From Metopolophium dirhodum (taxonomy: Eukaryota; Arthropoda; Insecta; Hemiptera; Aphididae): a DNA stretch of 64,000 nucleotides. The stretch's first letter is position 1. Each line of letters starts with the position of its first letter. A program made the position numbers and the translations under genes. Under the pieces are notes generated by a model, which saw nothing but the letters and a program-made list of their open reading frames with translations, searched no databases and was not told the origin of the DNA. The stretch lies in contig NC_083566.1 of the NCBI RefSeq assembly GCF_019925205.1, forward strand, positions 21,328,001-21,392,000. The letters are read 5' to 3'. Below are positions 1 to 10,638 of this stretch, piece by piece.

Positions 1-1382
1 TTTTGTTTGGCCGCAAACGTCGTCACGTCGTAACAAAATTTAATACAATATTACAATATAGATAGTCCGGTCCGCGAGAACGAGAGTGCGTTATTAGAAT
101 GTCTATAAATAAAAGCTCACCGGGTTTACGACTGTGCGTACGCGGTCGTCGTCCATCTATCCCACCGGTATTATAATAGTCCCACCTAAACAATTGTATG
201 ATCGGCGACGACGACAATGATCTTAATATGATACTAATGACAGTTAATTATAACCCACTACCTATTACTCGTGGGAAAATAATAACACGTCGTATAATGT
301 ACCAATATTTATAATAATATTATGATTGTTTTCATTATAATCGCGCGTGGCGTCTCCTCGGACAAAATAGATTGACAACGCGACGTTCATAATATTATTA
401 TTATCATCGAGAGACGAGGATAACGATTTTATTATAGTCTCGAGAAGTTTTCGCCTTTCACCCACCGCCCTCAGGTACATAATAATAATAATAATAATAA
501 TATAAATTATAATTATAATATTATATTATTATGTATTTCCAACGGTAGTCGACATGTTCGCGGTGCGCAGCGATACGTACAGGTCGTCGTCAGCCTCTGG
601 CAGCGGTGCAACGAGCTCACACACACCCGTGTGATACGATAAACTGTTTATTATCATAAATGTTAGATGCACAAAATGTTACGATAGCTCTCTCCAGCGG
701 GTTGCCAACAAGTTACAACTGTAGCGCTGGACTTTCGCCGTTTTTCATTCGATCGTTTTTACCAGTTAATGGGTAGGTACCATCATAGAACATTAATGTT
801 CCATGGTACCATCATTGTCGATTGCCGATTAGGTTTTTTCCTCCACGGCGATTTAACGGTTTTGCGTACTCGTTCTTCAACAGTTCAATCGTCAGAGACG
901 GCCGTCGATCTCGTACCCATACTCGTACGGGGCTATACAATATAATTATAATGAACAAAATAACAAATTATAATGTAAATAATTATCATCATTGTAATAC
1001 GCTTTTTATCGTATTCAATTTCCGAGCACACCGAACACGCGTATAAAATAATATTATGGTTATTCGTGATCACGATCGAATGCTCATTTCCTTTTTGGTT
1101 CGCATTATAGGTTACGTTTGCGGTTATTTTCCTGACTCGGACTTGTTGTTGGCCACAGCAGCTCGTAGGCGAGCTTGCGACTTGACTTTGTTACAACTTG
1201 GCTATTATTATATACATTTATTATTAAGATTCCGGTATTGGGCAGTATTACAATTACGTTTTGTTTAACATTATTCATTTTTTTCATTCAACATTTCGTG
1301 CGGCATTCCTCTCGGTATCAATAGACAATAAGGGATAATGGATATTGATCAAGTCTAGTAGTTGTTACTTTAAAGTTTAAAC
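1..1382. other. AT-rich non-coding DNA
   Basis: No coding frame here resembles a known protein; the longest open frames are 60-74 codons and lie in AT-rich sequence. A short (AAT)n run sits near 481-502. Positions 540-620 and 820-920 are less AT-rich and contain several CpG dinucleotides, but I see no splice or promoter signal I can defend. Confidence 0.6.
480..502. repeat. (AAT)n microsatellite
   Basis: Uninterrupted AAT/TAA trinucleotide run of about seven units, grading into AT-rich sequence downstream. Confidence 0.85.
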
Positions 1383-1390
1383 TTTTGAAG
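1383..1390. repeat. 8-bp target site duplication, left copy
   Basis: TTTTGAAG lies immediately before the left terminus of the hAT element and is repeated exactly at 2439-2446. An 8-bp duplication is the hallmark of hAT-superfamily insertion. Confidence 0.9.
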
Positions 1391-2438
1391 CAGTGGCGGA
1401 ACTACATATGATTGAAGGCGGGATTTTCCGCGGGCCTCATCGTGAAAGGGGCCTCGGCGCCTCGCAGCAAAATGTACTTTTTTAACAAAATTTTGGTTCA
1501 AGTAAATAAAATCATTGAATACTGAAATAATACTAAGCATACTGATAGCGGATAACCATACACCATACTCAGTATTTAGTAGGTATTTTTTTTATAGGTA
1601 CTATTAATAATTAATGTGAATAATAATATTATACGAGTATAATAATATTGTCATGTCTTATCGCGATATGCGGGCATGCGGCGGCGATACGCGGTAACTC
1701 AGAGTGGAGCCTAAAATAGCTGGTACAGGTACACTAAATTATAGAAATAGATTATTATATACTACGGTATACGGCCCAAGAAATAAATTATTTTTTTCAT
1801 TTCATTCTGATTTTAATATGAGAGTGGTGGTATTGGGTGTTTGACGGTGTTTGACGGTGTTTGGTGAATTTGAGGACTTTAATCCAGCAGAACTTGCCAC
1901 ACAATTTGAGTCATTTAAGTGTCTATTTGTTTCTGAACTTAAGTCTTGTAACAGCGTTTTTGATATGACTAAATTACTAATATTTGAAAATAATAATTTG
2001 ATTACTAGTTTCCCTGACTTATTAACGGCATTTTACTTGTTCCTTACATTACCGGTTACTGTGGCGAGTGCAGAAAGGACATTCTCAAAACTTAAACTAA
2101 TTAAAAATTATTTAAGAAGCACAATGTCCTGTCCAAAACGGCTTAGTGGTCTTGCGATGATTTCAATAGAAAATGAGCGTGCTAAAAAATTGGACTTATC
2201 ATTATTGGTGAAGACGTTTGCTCAAGACCGTAGCAGAAAAAAATCATTTTCAATGTAAATAAAATATTATTATTACTGTTTCCGAAATTATAATTAAATA
2301 AATTATTAATTTACTATAAATATATTTTTTTTTATTGCATACAAATAAACAGCGAAATGTTTAGAAGTTTAAATTACAGATATAGGGCCTCCAAAAATAT
2401 TGTATCCACGGGCCTCAATGATCGTAGTTCCGCCACTG
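1391..2438 (+). mobile_element. hAT DNA transposon relic (1,048 bp) with intact ends
   Basis: The left end CAGTGGCGGAACTAC (1391-1405) and the right end GTAGTTCCGCCACTG (2424-2438) are perfect 15-bp terminal inverted repeats, with imperfect similarity continuing inward (GGGCCTCA at 1433 and again at 2410). It is bounded by the 8-bp direct duplication TTTTGAAG. The interior keeps an open frame encoding the C-terminal dimerisation region of a hAT transposase (1845-2258, plus strand). At about 1 kb it is far too short for a full hAT transposase gene, so it is an internally deleted, non-autonomous copy. The well-kept ends and target duplication suggest a relatively young insertion. Confidence 0.92.
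1845..2258 (+). pseudogene. hAT transposase, C-terminal fragment
   Basis: The open frame runs from just after an in-frame TGA at 1842-1844 to TAA at 2256-2258. There is no convincing ATG start: the first initiator-like codon, at 1851, is TTG. Counting from 1851 the 135 residues contain, at about residues 66-108, the hAT C-terminal dimerisation signature: LPVTVASAERTFSKLKLI, then YLRSTM, RLSGLAMISIEN. This region normally ends transposases of 600 or more residues, so most of the catalytic domain (RNase H-like fold) and the N-terminal zinc finger are missing. It lies wholly inside the hAT element and on the plus strand. A direct repeat of the decamer TGTTTGACGG spans about 1838-1861 at its 5' edge, which may mark the internal deletion junction. 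It is not expected to be active. The family assignment is firm; the subfamily (zinc-finger MYM-type-1-like) is a guess. Confidence 0.88.
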
Positions 2439-2446
2439 TTTTGAAG
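2439..2446. repeat. 8-bp target site duplication, right copy
   Basis: TTTTGAAG directly after the right terminus, identical to 1383-1390. Confidence 0.9.
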
Positions 2447-3786
2447 AGATCATTTTTTGTTGTTTTGTAACAAATTTACAATAGAATACACCGGTCACCG
2501 ACACCGTTCTCATGCTCCTGAGGCATGGCGTTTGCGAAATGGGGTGTTTACGAATTACGGTTGTGGGAAAGCAGACCAATTACAATTATTAATATTTTAA
2601 TATAAGTTATGTATTTTACATAATATGTAAACAGAAAAGTATAAATTCATACTATCCGAGTTTTATTTTGGAAATCCTCGTGTACACGTCAAATTTTGAA
2701 AGCGGAGTGCTATATAAAATTGATGTTTAGCCTTTGTGTAACGTCCCACAGATGTAAGCACTAACGCACTGGTACACGCACACGTGTACGCATACAATGT
2801 GAAACCAGCAAACATGTAATATATTAAAACTACTTAGCTCCAATTGGAGTGCATATAAATATGGATCAGACGGTGCAGACCCTACTAATGGTGTTTTAAA
2901 AATATTTTTTTTTATCTCAATTGTCTTAATACAATTGTATGCTGTCCTCTTTTTTTTCGATTTTTTTCCTTCATCAAAGTGGGAAAATGAAATATCACCA
3001 AACCACACATTTGTATTGCCCCGCAAGACGAATTTCACGTTATCATATTAGATAAATAATGTTTTGCGTGCTTTAAAATATGATTTTTTTTACTCAATGT
3101 GTAAAAATAAACTATACCACATCTAAAACCATTTATAATATTATTATTGCTTATGTTTAACTTAAAAAAATGTAAACTAATGAAATATTATGAACGGTGA
3201 ATACGGTATAACTGAATTTGAACATAATAATAACCTAACTACGTATTATCGTTCGATAATCGATGACATTAAAACAACTGCTGCATTATCGCTGATATTA
3301 ATATGGTATACAAAGTATTGACAAATCACAGTGATAGAAAAATATTTTTAAACCGTGATAAAAACGAATGTGTAGACCACGCGGATCGTACGATGACGAA
3401 TATAATTTTACACTTACAAATAACGTAATATACTTTTAACCAAAGTCGTACATAATTCGTCTTCAGAATAAATTATATTAAATGCTACAACGTCTACACC
3501 ATGCGTGTGTGCATGCGTTCGTTCATCGTATCGCATCGATCGAAGACCAACCATCGAAAATCGTTTCTAGGGACATATTTGTCGTGGTACACCTTTACTT
3601 GACAATAATGTGATGACTGATTTAAGGTATACGGCGAATGAATATTATTTTTATATGGTTTTCTAAAGTATTATCAGAGACAATTGATCGCGTTAAACAT
3701 AATATAACTTAAGACGACGCGCTGCCGAGATTTTCCACTCGCGTAGGCATAATCATTTTTTCCTCTTAGATTTAAATGTTATTCAT
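2447..3786. other. AT-rich non-coding DNA
   Basis: I see no gene. A 103-codon minus-strand frame (2727-3038) is rich in Lys and Cys but matches nothing I recognise and has a low-complexity Lys stretch from an A/T run. A small palindrome, AGCTCCAATTGGAG, lies near 2836. Confidence 0.55.
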
Positions 3787-4219
3787 TTAATTTTTTACTA
3801 ATGTAGTCTCCGTCTTATACACGTACCACATAGACAAAATACGTTTACGCAGTCTGAGTAGGACTCGGTCAATTTTGGTTCTAGAATAAAAATATTCATT
3901 ATAAAATTGAATTATGACAATATTTCTGAGGGCAAGTCATTGTGTTTTCCATTATACCCAATATAACGTACACTATATCGTTTAGAAATATCAAAAATTT
4001 CAACATTTTAAAATACCTTTAACTTTTCAAAATTTATATTTTTTTTTAAAAACTCAACGTCTTGCCCTCCAAAATATTGTCATCTTTTAATTTTGTTATA
4101 GTTGTTTTTATTCTAACACCAAAATTGAGCGAATTATATTCAGACTGCGTAAACGCGTTTTGTCTATGTCGTACGTGTGTAAGACGGAAACAACACATGC
4201 GGGTGTGACGTCATCTTAA
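3787..4219. mobile_element. Foldback element FB-1 (about 425 bp), TTAA-associated
   Basis: The arms at about 3806-3940 and 4061-4190 are imperfect reverse complements. Matching blocks include GTCTCCGTCTTA..ACGTAC, ACATAGACAAAA, GCAGTCTGA and GGGCAAG. The right end is GTGACGTCATC followed by TTAA (4216-4219). The left outer end has diverged, but a TTAA lies at 3787-3790 at the matching distance. The right terminus resembles the ends at 56.1 and 60.5 kb (GAGGACGTCACAC..GTCTCCGTCTTAC). No coding capacity. TTAA target duplication is known for piggyBac-like transposons; assignment to that superfamily is inference. Confidence 0.75.
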
Positions 4220-5500
4220 ATGTGAATGTTTTGGAGCTCAATAGACAATAACAGAGCTAAACTGTTTACCTGACACCGTTTTCGATACTATCTTATTATA
4301 AAATATTAATGTTAAATTATTGTTTTCTACAACTATAATAGTAATATTCTCTTGGCGTTGCTGGTGGTAGAAGTGCCCGGCCGTTGTGGTTTGGTTCGGG
4401 CCGTTCCGTCAGCCTAGAGTCACGGTCAATGGATTCATGCCAAAAAAAAAAACCCTACCGTCAGTTTACTACCACACAACAGCTGTTGTGATTTCTTTGT
4501 TCGTGATTTTTCTCTTCTCATATGCGGGTATAATAGTATAAATAATATTTATTCAAAAATACCGTATATACCTTTTATAATTTATAACCTAACGTCTTTT
4601 AACCTCATATCCGCCGAGTGTCGTTTCCGATAATTTGTTCATGTCAATGCCGCGTTACACATAGCATGCTCGTGTCGATGCGTTGTACGTAGTATTAAGA
4701 CTGCTAAGTGTTTTGCCGTACACTACATTATACTAAATAGATAAATATTATGGGTACTTACCTATTTAACTGTTCGATAAGCTTGTTCGTCAAGTGTTTT
4801 TTTTTCCTACCCAAAATTTGGGTATATGGTTATTTGATGAAATTATATATTATGATAATTACGTAATCATTATAATATTGTGAATCAAAGTGTTGTCGGT
4901 TGGTAAAATTTATTTAACAAAGATAATAATATTATTGGTTATTATCATTATATATTTTTTAATAATAATGATAAATTGATATCGAACGACAATATTACTC
5001 GACGTCAGATTCTAGGAAACTTGAAGTATTTGTTTATGGTGTTCGGATATTTGTGAACTACAGCGGCATAAATTATGAATTAGGAATTTGGCGTAAATTT
5101 AAAATAATCACCTTGTGTTGTCAAATATACATGATACAATCCATATATAATCCATAAAAGTATATATAACATATTATATTCTATATACCCTATGGATATA
5201 ATATACAATTCAATAATGCAACATGCATTATATTATACTATTATAGCATACATAAATACATTTATATTTTCAAATTTTAATTATAAAATCTTTACATGGG
5301 GGTATATTGTTTATATATACAAGTAGACGTAACGTCGCGTCGTGGCTAAATTATATTAAATGGCATTATTATTATTTATTAGTATATCACGATTTACAAT
5401 TTGTAATTCGAAGTGGACGTCACAACTGCAATACCGCATAATATGTTGTGTCTGTATTATTATTGCAAGTTATAAGAATTTAAAAATTCTCTGGACTCGC
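4220..5500. other. AT-rich non-coding DNA
   Basis: No gene or recognisable repeat. A less AT-rich patch at about 4350-4500 (GGCCGTTGTGGTTTGGTTCGG region) has no associated open frame. Confidence 0.55.
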
Positions 5501-5802
5501 TAAAGAGGAGTACAGCGCACTATTTGTTTTCTCTCTCTGGCTCACGCGCAGCATAGACAAAACATATTAACGCAGAATCATTTTTTCTATGTTTTCAAGT
5601 AGTCTTAGAGTAAAATCACCCATTACAAAAAAGATAGAGAATAATATTTTTGAGGGAATGTAATATCTTTTTTGTAATGGGTGATTTTACTCTAAGATTA
5701 CTTAAAAACAAAGAAAAAAATGATTCTACGTAAATGCGTTTTGTCTATGTTACGCGTGGGTCTGGCTGAGAAAAAACAAATAGTTCGCTGACATCATCTT
5801 AA
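5501..5802. mobile_element. Foldback MITE FB-2, copy 1 (5505-5798)
   Basis: Nearly the whole element is one inverted repeat. The left arm carries CAGCGCACTATTTGTTTTCT, GCATAGACAAAAC, GCAGAATCATTTTTT and CTTAGAGTAAAATCACCCAT. The right arm is its reverse complement and ends GCTGACATCATC. The two arms meet around 5636-5672. The right flank is TTAA (5799-5802) and the left flank is TAAA (5501-5504), read as a mutated TTAA. Copy 2 of the same family is at 7443-8253. A transcript through it would fold into a hairpin of more than 120 bp. Confidence 0.88.
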
Positions 5803-5892
5803 AAATGTTATATCGTAGAACACCAACGTAAAAACACTGATAACATCCTATCTTTAAGTTTGATTATAGCATATAATAGTTCAATTCATTCT
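5803..5892. other. Short spacer between two foldback elements
   Basis: About 90 bp with no recognisable feature, separating FB-2 copy 1 from FB-3. Confidence 0.5.
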
Positions 5893-6113
5893 AAAGGCGC
5901 ATTCACAGCTACGTCGTGTGTCGTGTCGTGTCGATTAAATCGCATTGTGATTGGACGTTACTTTATTGGTATCATGTAATAACCAAGTTGCAACCGAGTA
6001 TACCAAGAATTGACTACAACTTAACTTTTAAACCGATATAGTTACCAGTTGTAAGCGTACAGTTACCACGTTATCGCACGACAGCTGAAGACGTAGCTGT
6101 GAATCCGGCTTAA
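5892..6113. mobile_element. Small foldback MITE FB-3 (about 214 bp)
   Basis: The left end GGCGCATTCACAGCTACGTC (from 5896) and the right end GACGTAGCTGTGAATCCGGC (to 6109) are inverted repeats with few mismatches. The right flank is TTAA (6110-6113) and the left flank is TAAA (5892-5895), so a TTAA duplication with one change is possible. A GTGTC-rich stretch (about 5917-5933) follows the left end. No coding capacity; superfamily uncertain. Confidence 0.7.
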
Positions 6114-6796
6114 TATTAAATTAGATCGAATCTACACAGAATCTGGTTTTTGTTTTATTTGCGTTTTTTTTTAAAACAATTTATAGATTGTCCCGTCTGT
6201 TTTGAGAAAAGTCGAGTTTATATTTTGTTACAATTTATTTTGTAATGTATTTTATTATTTCTAAACCTGTAGTTTTAAAAACAAAAAAAATATTTTATAT
6301 AAGTCATTTTACATTTACTATTTTATTTTACCATTAAAAACGATGTTGTTCCTAATACATTTTGTATAATGAATGAAATGTTTTGTCCCCCGAGAAAATG
6401 GCAGCCGTTGACAGCTGAGCTTCACTTGATAACAATGTAAATTATATAGGAGTACCTCATCTAGTTGGTATATAGATTATATCTGTGGTCCCTTTACGCC
6501 AAGGCTTAAGGTTAAGCTGCCAATTTTGTTTTTATCATCAAATATTTGATTGAGAAGGGGTATATTATATCCTTGTATAATTCAACCACATATTATTATG
6601 TACACTGTACAAAATTACAGAACTCAAAATTAAATGTTGAACGTTTATTCGAGTATTACGTTCTTAGAATGGGTTATTATTTAATTTTAGAATTGTTTTT
6701 AATGATATTGGACATTATCGGTCGACAGACATAATAATAATATAGTCTATCAGGCTTATCGTTAATCGTTATGGACTTATGAATAATATTATGTAT
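6114..6796. other. AT-rich non-coding DNA
   Basis: No gene seen; the single 62-codon plus-strand frame at 6546-6734 has no recognisable similarity. Confidence 0.5.
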
Positions 6797-6860
6797 ACGC
6801 TACACCCGCATGAGTTGTCTCTGTCTTACAAACGCATAACAGCAAATTATACGTGCGGAA
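6797..6860 (+). mobile_element. Solo end of an FB-1-like element
   Basis: ACACCCGCATGAGTTGTCTC, then TGTCTTACAAACG, matches in order and spacing the termini at 4160-4215 (reverse strand), 56108-56160 and 60455-60504 (reverse strand). No partner arm or flanking TTAA is visible, so this is a decayed solo end. Confidence 0.5.
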
Positions 6861-7438
6861 TAATCCATTAAACTCTATTATGTTTAATATTATATAGAGT
6901 AAATTGAACTATTACCAAATTTAAAAATTAAAAGTAACAATATTGTCCGGTGAATCTTATAGGTTTTTTATAATTTTAATTTTAAAGCGTGTTATGAGCA
7001 TTTAACAATCGTAAATTATAAATATGTAAGTCTGTATGTTCTGTGTAATATACTTACATTATTATTCATCAGATAATATTATGAGTTATGGCATTCGTAA
7101 ATAATAAAATGTTAAACATTTAAAAAGTTATTAATCCGAGACCTAGAGTAGGTATGTACAAATTACTTGTAGAAAAATAATTATACCTACATTAAATAAT
7201 TGTAATACAAAACGACAATAGAAAAAACTGGCGAATGAAGTCCATAATATAAATATTATAAAATAAATAATTATAATATTAATAATATTATCCATATACA
7301 AATTACAAATTACGATTTGCAAATTGTACAAATTATTAGCGTCTGCAACGACAATTTTTAGGTATCTTATATTCTTATCACATTGCGAGCGTATATTGTA
7401 CAAGACGTCAACGTCTTTTGTTGGTGAACGCGTTTTTC
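6861..7438. other. AT-rich non-coding DNA
   Basis: No gene seen. A 101-codon minus-strand frame (7143-7448) is Ile/Tyr/Asn-rich as expected from AT-rich DNA and runs into the foldback end at 7443. Confidence 0.5.
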
Positions 7439-8257
7439 TTAAGAGCATGTGAACGCACTATTTGTTTTCTCTCTCTGGCCCACGCGCAACATAGACAAAA
7501 CGCATAAAAGCAGAATCATTTTTTCTATGTTTTTAAATTATCTTAGAGTGAAATCACCCATTACAAAAAAGGTCGTGAATAATATTTTTGAAGGAATCCA
7601 TTTTATATTTTATTGTTATTTGACTATTCAACTTCAAAAATAAACAAAAAAATGTTGTAAATTTAAATTATGTTTAAATTGTTTTGAGACAATATTTAGA
7701 CAAATCGATATGTCATTCCCTCAAAAATATTATTCTTTCGTTTTTTTTTTTGTATTAGGGTTAAAGCTTCGACTACTAGGTCATTATAGCCTCGCCGCGG
7801 AAGTAATGCGAAAGCAATTCCCGCGGCGTCGTCGGTTCAAAAAGGGGGGAAAAAAAAAGAAAAAAGAAAAAAAGGTCATTATGGCCTGTGGTACTGTAGG
7901 GGAGGGTACTATAGATTTGTTTACACGTGTGTGTTTGTTTTGGCAAAATTTTTGATTTGGGCACCTGTAGGTATCTGCCATGCCCGGGTGGGGGATGGCG
8001 GAACTTATTCTCCGGACACCGTGACTTGCCCGAAAAAAAATGCCGCCCGCGACCGAGGTATCGAACCAGCGCTGGTGTGCGTCGCAACCGACGGCTTAGT
8101 CCGCTCGGCCACTCCGTCCCTCTCTTTCTTTTTTGTAATGTGTGATTACTCTAAGATTACTTAAAAACATCGAAAAATGATTCTGCTTAAATGCGTTGCG
8201 TCTATGTAGCTCGTGGTCCAGAGAGAGAGAACAAATAGTGCGCTGACATCCTCTTAA
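7439..8257. mobile_element. Foldback MITE FB-2, copy 2, split by a SINE
   Basis: Both flanks are TTAA (7439-7442 and 8254-8257). The left end is GAGCATGTGAACGCACTATT and the right end, reversed, is GAGGATGTCAGCGCACTATT. The left arm repeats copy 1 (CACGCGCAACATAGACAAAACGC, GCAGAATCATTTTTTC, ATCACCCATTACAAAAAAG); the right arm is at 8126-8253. This copy keeps about 120 bp of central sequence (7600-7710) missing from copy 1, with inner arms AATAATATTTTTGAAGGAA and TTCCCTCAAAAATATTATT, so copy 1 is probably an internally deleted derivative. A SINE (7741-8120) interrupts the right arm. Confidence 0.88.
7741..8120 (-). mobile_element. tRNA-derived SINE, about 380 bp
   Basis: On the minus strand the element starts GGGACGGAGTGGCCGAGCGG near 8120 and has RNA polymerase III box A (TGGCCGAGCGG, 8101-8111) and box B (GGTTCGATACC, 8057-8067), spaced as in a tRNA. 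After the tRNA-like head come about 290 bp of unrelated body, then an 11-A tail (T run at 7741-7751). Comparison with the uninterrupted arm of FB-2 copy 1 (ACAAAAAAGATAGAGAATAA) shows what was split: CTTTCTTTTTTG-type sequence flanks both sides (about 7733-7745 and 8122-8134), consistent with a target duplication. Inside the body GGTCATTATRGCCT occurs twice (about 7779 and 7874). The head is closest in layout to Ser/Leu-type tRNA; the parent tRNA is uncertain. Confidence 0.85.
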
Positions 8258-10419
8258 CGAAAGTCGTAACAGGACGGTGATGTAAAAACGAGACTGTCGA
8301 CAAACGCAAACGCGATGAGTGCCGTTTGGAATAAAACGCAAATAAACGTCTTCGTAAATATGTCCGTGTCATTTAACGTGTCATAACAATATTCGCAAAC
8401 GACGTTATAATAATGGAGTACAGTAGTTTGTAGGTATGAATAATAAATTTATAATGGTATAATATCTCCTGTACCTTAAAAAAATGTTTACTAAAACAGT
8501 AAAACGTATAAGTTATCGGTTGCGGGCGGTTTTTATGGGCGCAATCGACTTGGGCGTTTGACGCGTACACATCTGAAGATTCATTGGTAGATATTGCCGT
8601 GTTGGTATAAGTAATAAGTGTCTTATAAAAGTTAAAAGGTTTCCTCAAACTATAATGTAATTATACTATTCATTATTTTACCCGTATCTATAATACGTGG
8701 TAACTGGTAAAGTGGTAACTCGTTATCTGTCGTTTTCACGGACTTTTCATAAATGACGAAATAAACGACGTTTTCCCTGCAGCGTCAGACAGTGGAACAG
8801 CACGGCATCTATCGACTATAGAGACGCCGATCATGTCCCGTCCGGTGTCGAAATTGTGGGGAAAACTTAACGTAACCTACCTTTAAACAATTGGTAGGAA
8901 AAAATTAAAAGTTGCCAAAGGAGTAAGGAATGACAAGTGACGAACAGAAACCATAATGATATAAGTCGTAATTACATACAAATAATATTGGATATTTGAG
9001 TAAGTATATTATTATAATTTATATTAGAATCGTCAATCGTAGTAAATGTTAATTTGGTATTTTAATCATATTGTTACAATTTCAGTTCTGTGTGACCTTT
9101 TTAAAATTTTTTTACTTAATTTTATTGTCTTACACTGCAGTACACAAGTGATTGTAATATTCATTATGCATAATAGTACATATAACATTATTACAGGGTT
9201 TATAATATGAGTTGTATAATTTCATTAAGTGAAACCGTAGTAGTTATGTTGCTTGGGTGTCTAAAAATACCTCGCTCGTCAGTTTTTCGAAAGCTATCAA
9301 TTTTAGGGTTAAAGGAACGGTGGTGGAAATAATCATAAATACTTCTCTCGACATGTGGAGTGGCGTATTCTAAAAAAAAATCTGGCTCTGGCCGTATATA
9401 CAAGTATACGACACTCAACAACTCTGTAACACTCTTTTACAAAATAGAAAATTAAAACTAAAAGTACGCGTCCAACTTGTCCAGTATTCTGTGTTTATAC
9501 AACATTAAAACTGTATAAAAATATATGACATCTTATCATCAATGTTGTGTGAAATACTGAAGCCCTTTTAAAGTATAAAAATGTAGATTTGTAATTCGTA
9601 GCTGTATGCTCCTTTATAGTTTATAGGATGTTAATATTGTGATCCTATCCTAACCTCAACATTTTTTTTGAGGCGGCAAAATTGTTTAAATCAACTACTC
9701 AAGGTAAACGTACTTTATAACTACCTAATATATACCTGTATGGTGTATATATCAATAATGCCTAATATATTTTATTTTATTATTTTTGAAGAAACAGTAT
9801 ATGCGTATTAAGGAGAGTTCCTACTTCACGTGACGTGTATAATGCTATTCACTTCCGCCTTGAACACACGTTACATATAGATAAATAGGTTGACATAGGT
9901 AAATAATTTAACATTGGTAATACAGCTACAGTTTCAAAATTAAATGGTGATAAGGTATATCATGATGACTGATATAATTCTGTGTACATCTTTTGATTTC
10001 AATATTATACGACCGTGTACACGAAATTGTTGAACTAGATCATAACCACACGATAAATTGGCTTATCATATGGTACGAACCAAAAACCACATTGGTATAC
10101 CAAAAGCTTACCACGGCTGACGGCTACCAACCAATCATGGCGTAACAAAGGATTTTTATGCATGTACATAATATGCGAACGTCTGTGGTGGAATCCCATC
10201 TTCATAGACCACAGTAATAATTAAAATTACATGATTTTGTTTACCATTATGGAACATTGAGCTCATGTGAATCTCGTAATCCATGCGTCATATTAAAATA
10301 TTTTTTTTATTATTTTTTAAATATATAATTATTTTTAATTTGTGGTAGCAAAATTATAGTTTTGCAAAAATATTACCAAGAGGTGTCAAATCTCGATAAT
10401 GGGTACCGGTCCCCTCAGG
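8258..10419. other. AT-rich non-coding DNA
   Basis: No gene or clear mobile element. Minus-strand frames at 8373-8648 (91 codons) and 9200-9421 (73 codons) show no motif. Confidence 0.55.
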
Positions 10420-10638
10420 CAGAGCCGGATTGGCCCATCGAGATTTTCACTTCTATAAGCGATCCATTTACATATTCAGTGGCCCAAAATGACGTCTATA
10501 ATTATTACGAGCTTATAGGTAGCCAATCGTATTTTAAACATGAATTTATTTTCAATCACACTCACACGACCGGCCCAAACTTTAGGCGGCCCACAGAGAT
10601 TTTCTCGGTAGCTCACCTAACCAATCCGGGGGGCCCTG
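10420..10638. mobile_element. Small hAT-like non-autonomous element
   Basis: The left end CAGAGCCGGATTGGCCCA and the reversed right end CAGGGCCCCCCGGATTGGTT are inverted repeats, with three extra Cs in one. GGCCCA..GAGATTTTC occurs in direct orientation near both ends (about 10432 and 10590). The flanks CCCCTCAGG and CCCCTAAC resemble each other but are not an exact 8-bp duplication. A 99-codon frame covers it by chance. Confidence 0.6.

Noticed and set aside
2727..3038. 103-codon minus-strand frame
   Set aside because: No motif; Lys-rich part comes from an A/T run.
7776..8164. Several overlapping frames of 65-103 codons on both strands
   Set aside because: They all lie within the SINE; such short GC-rich elements give open frames by chance.
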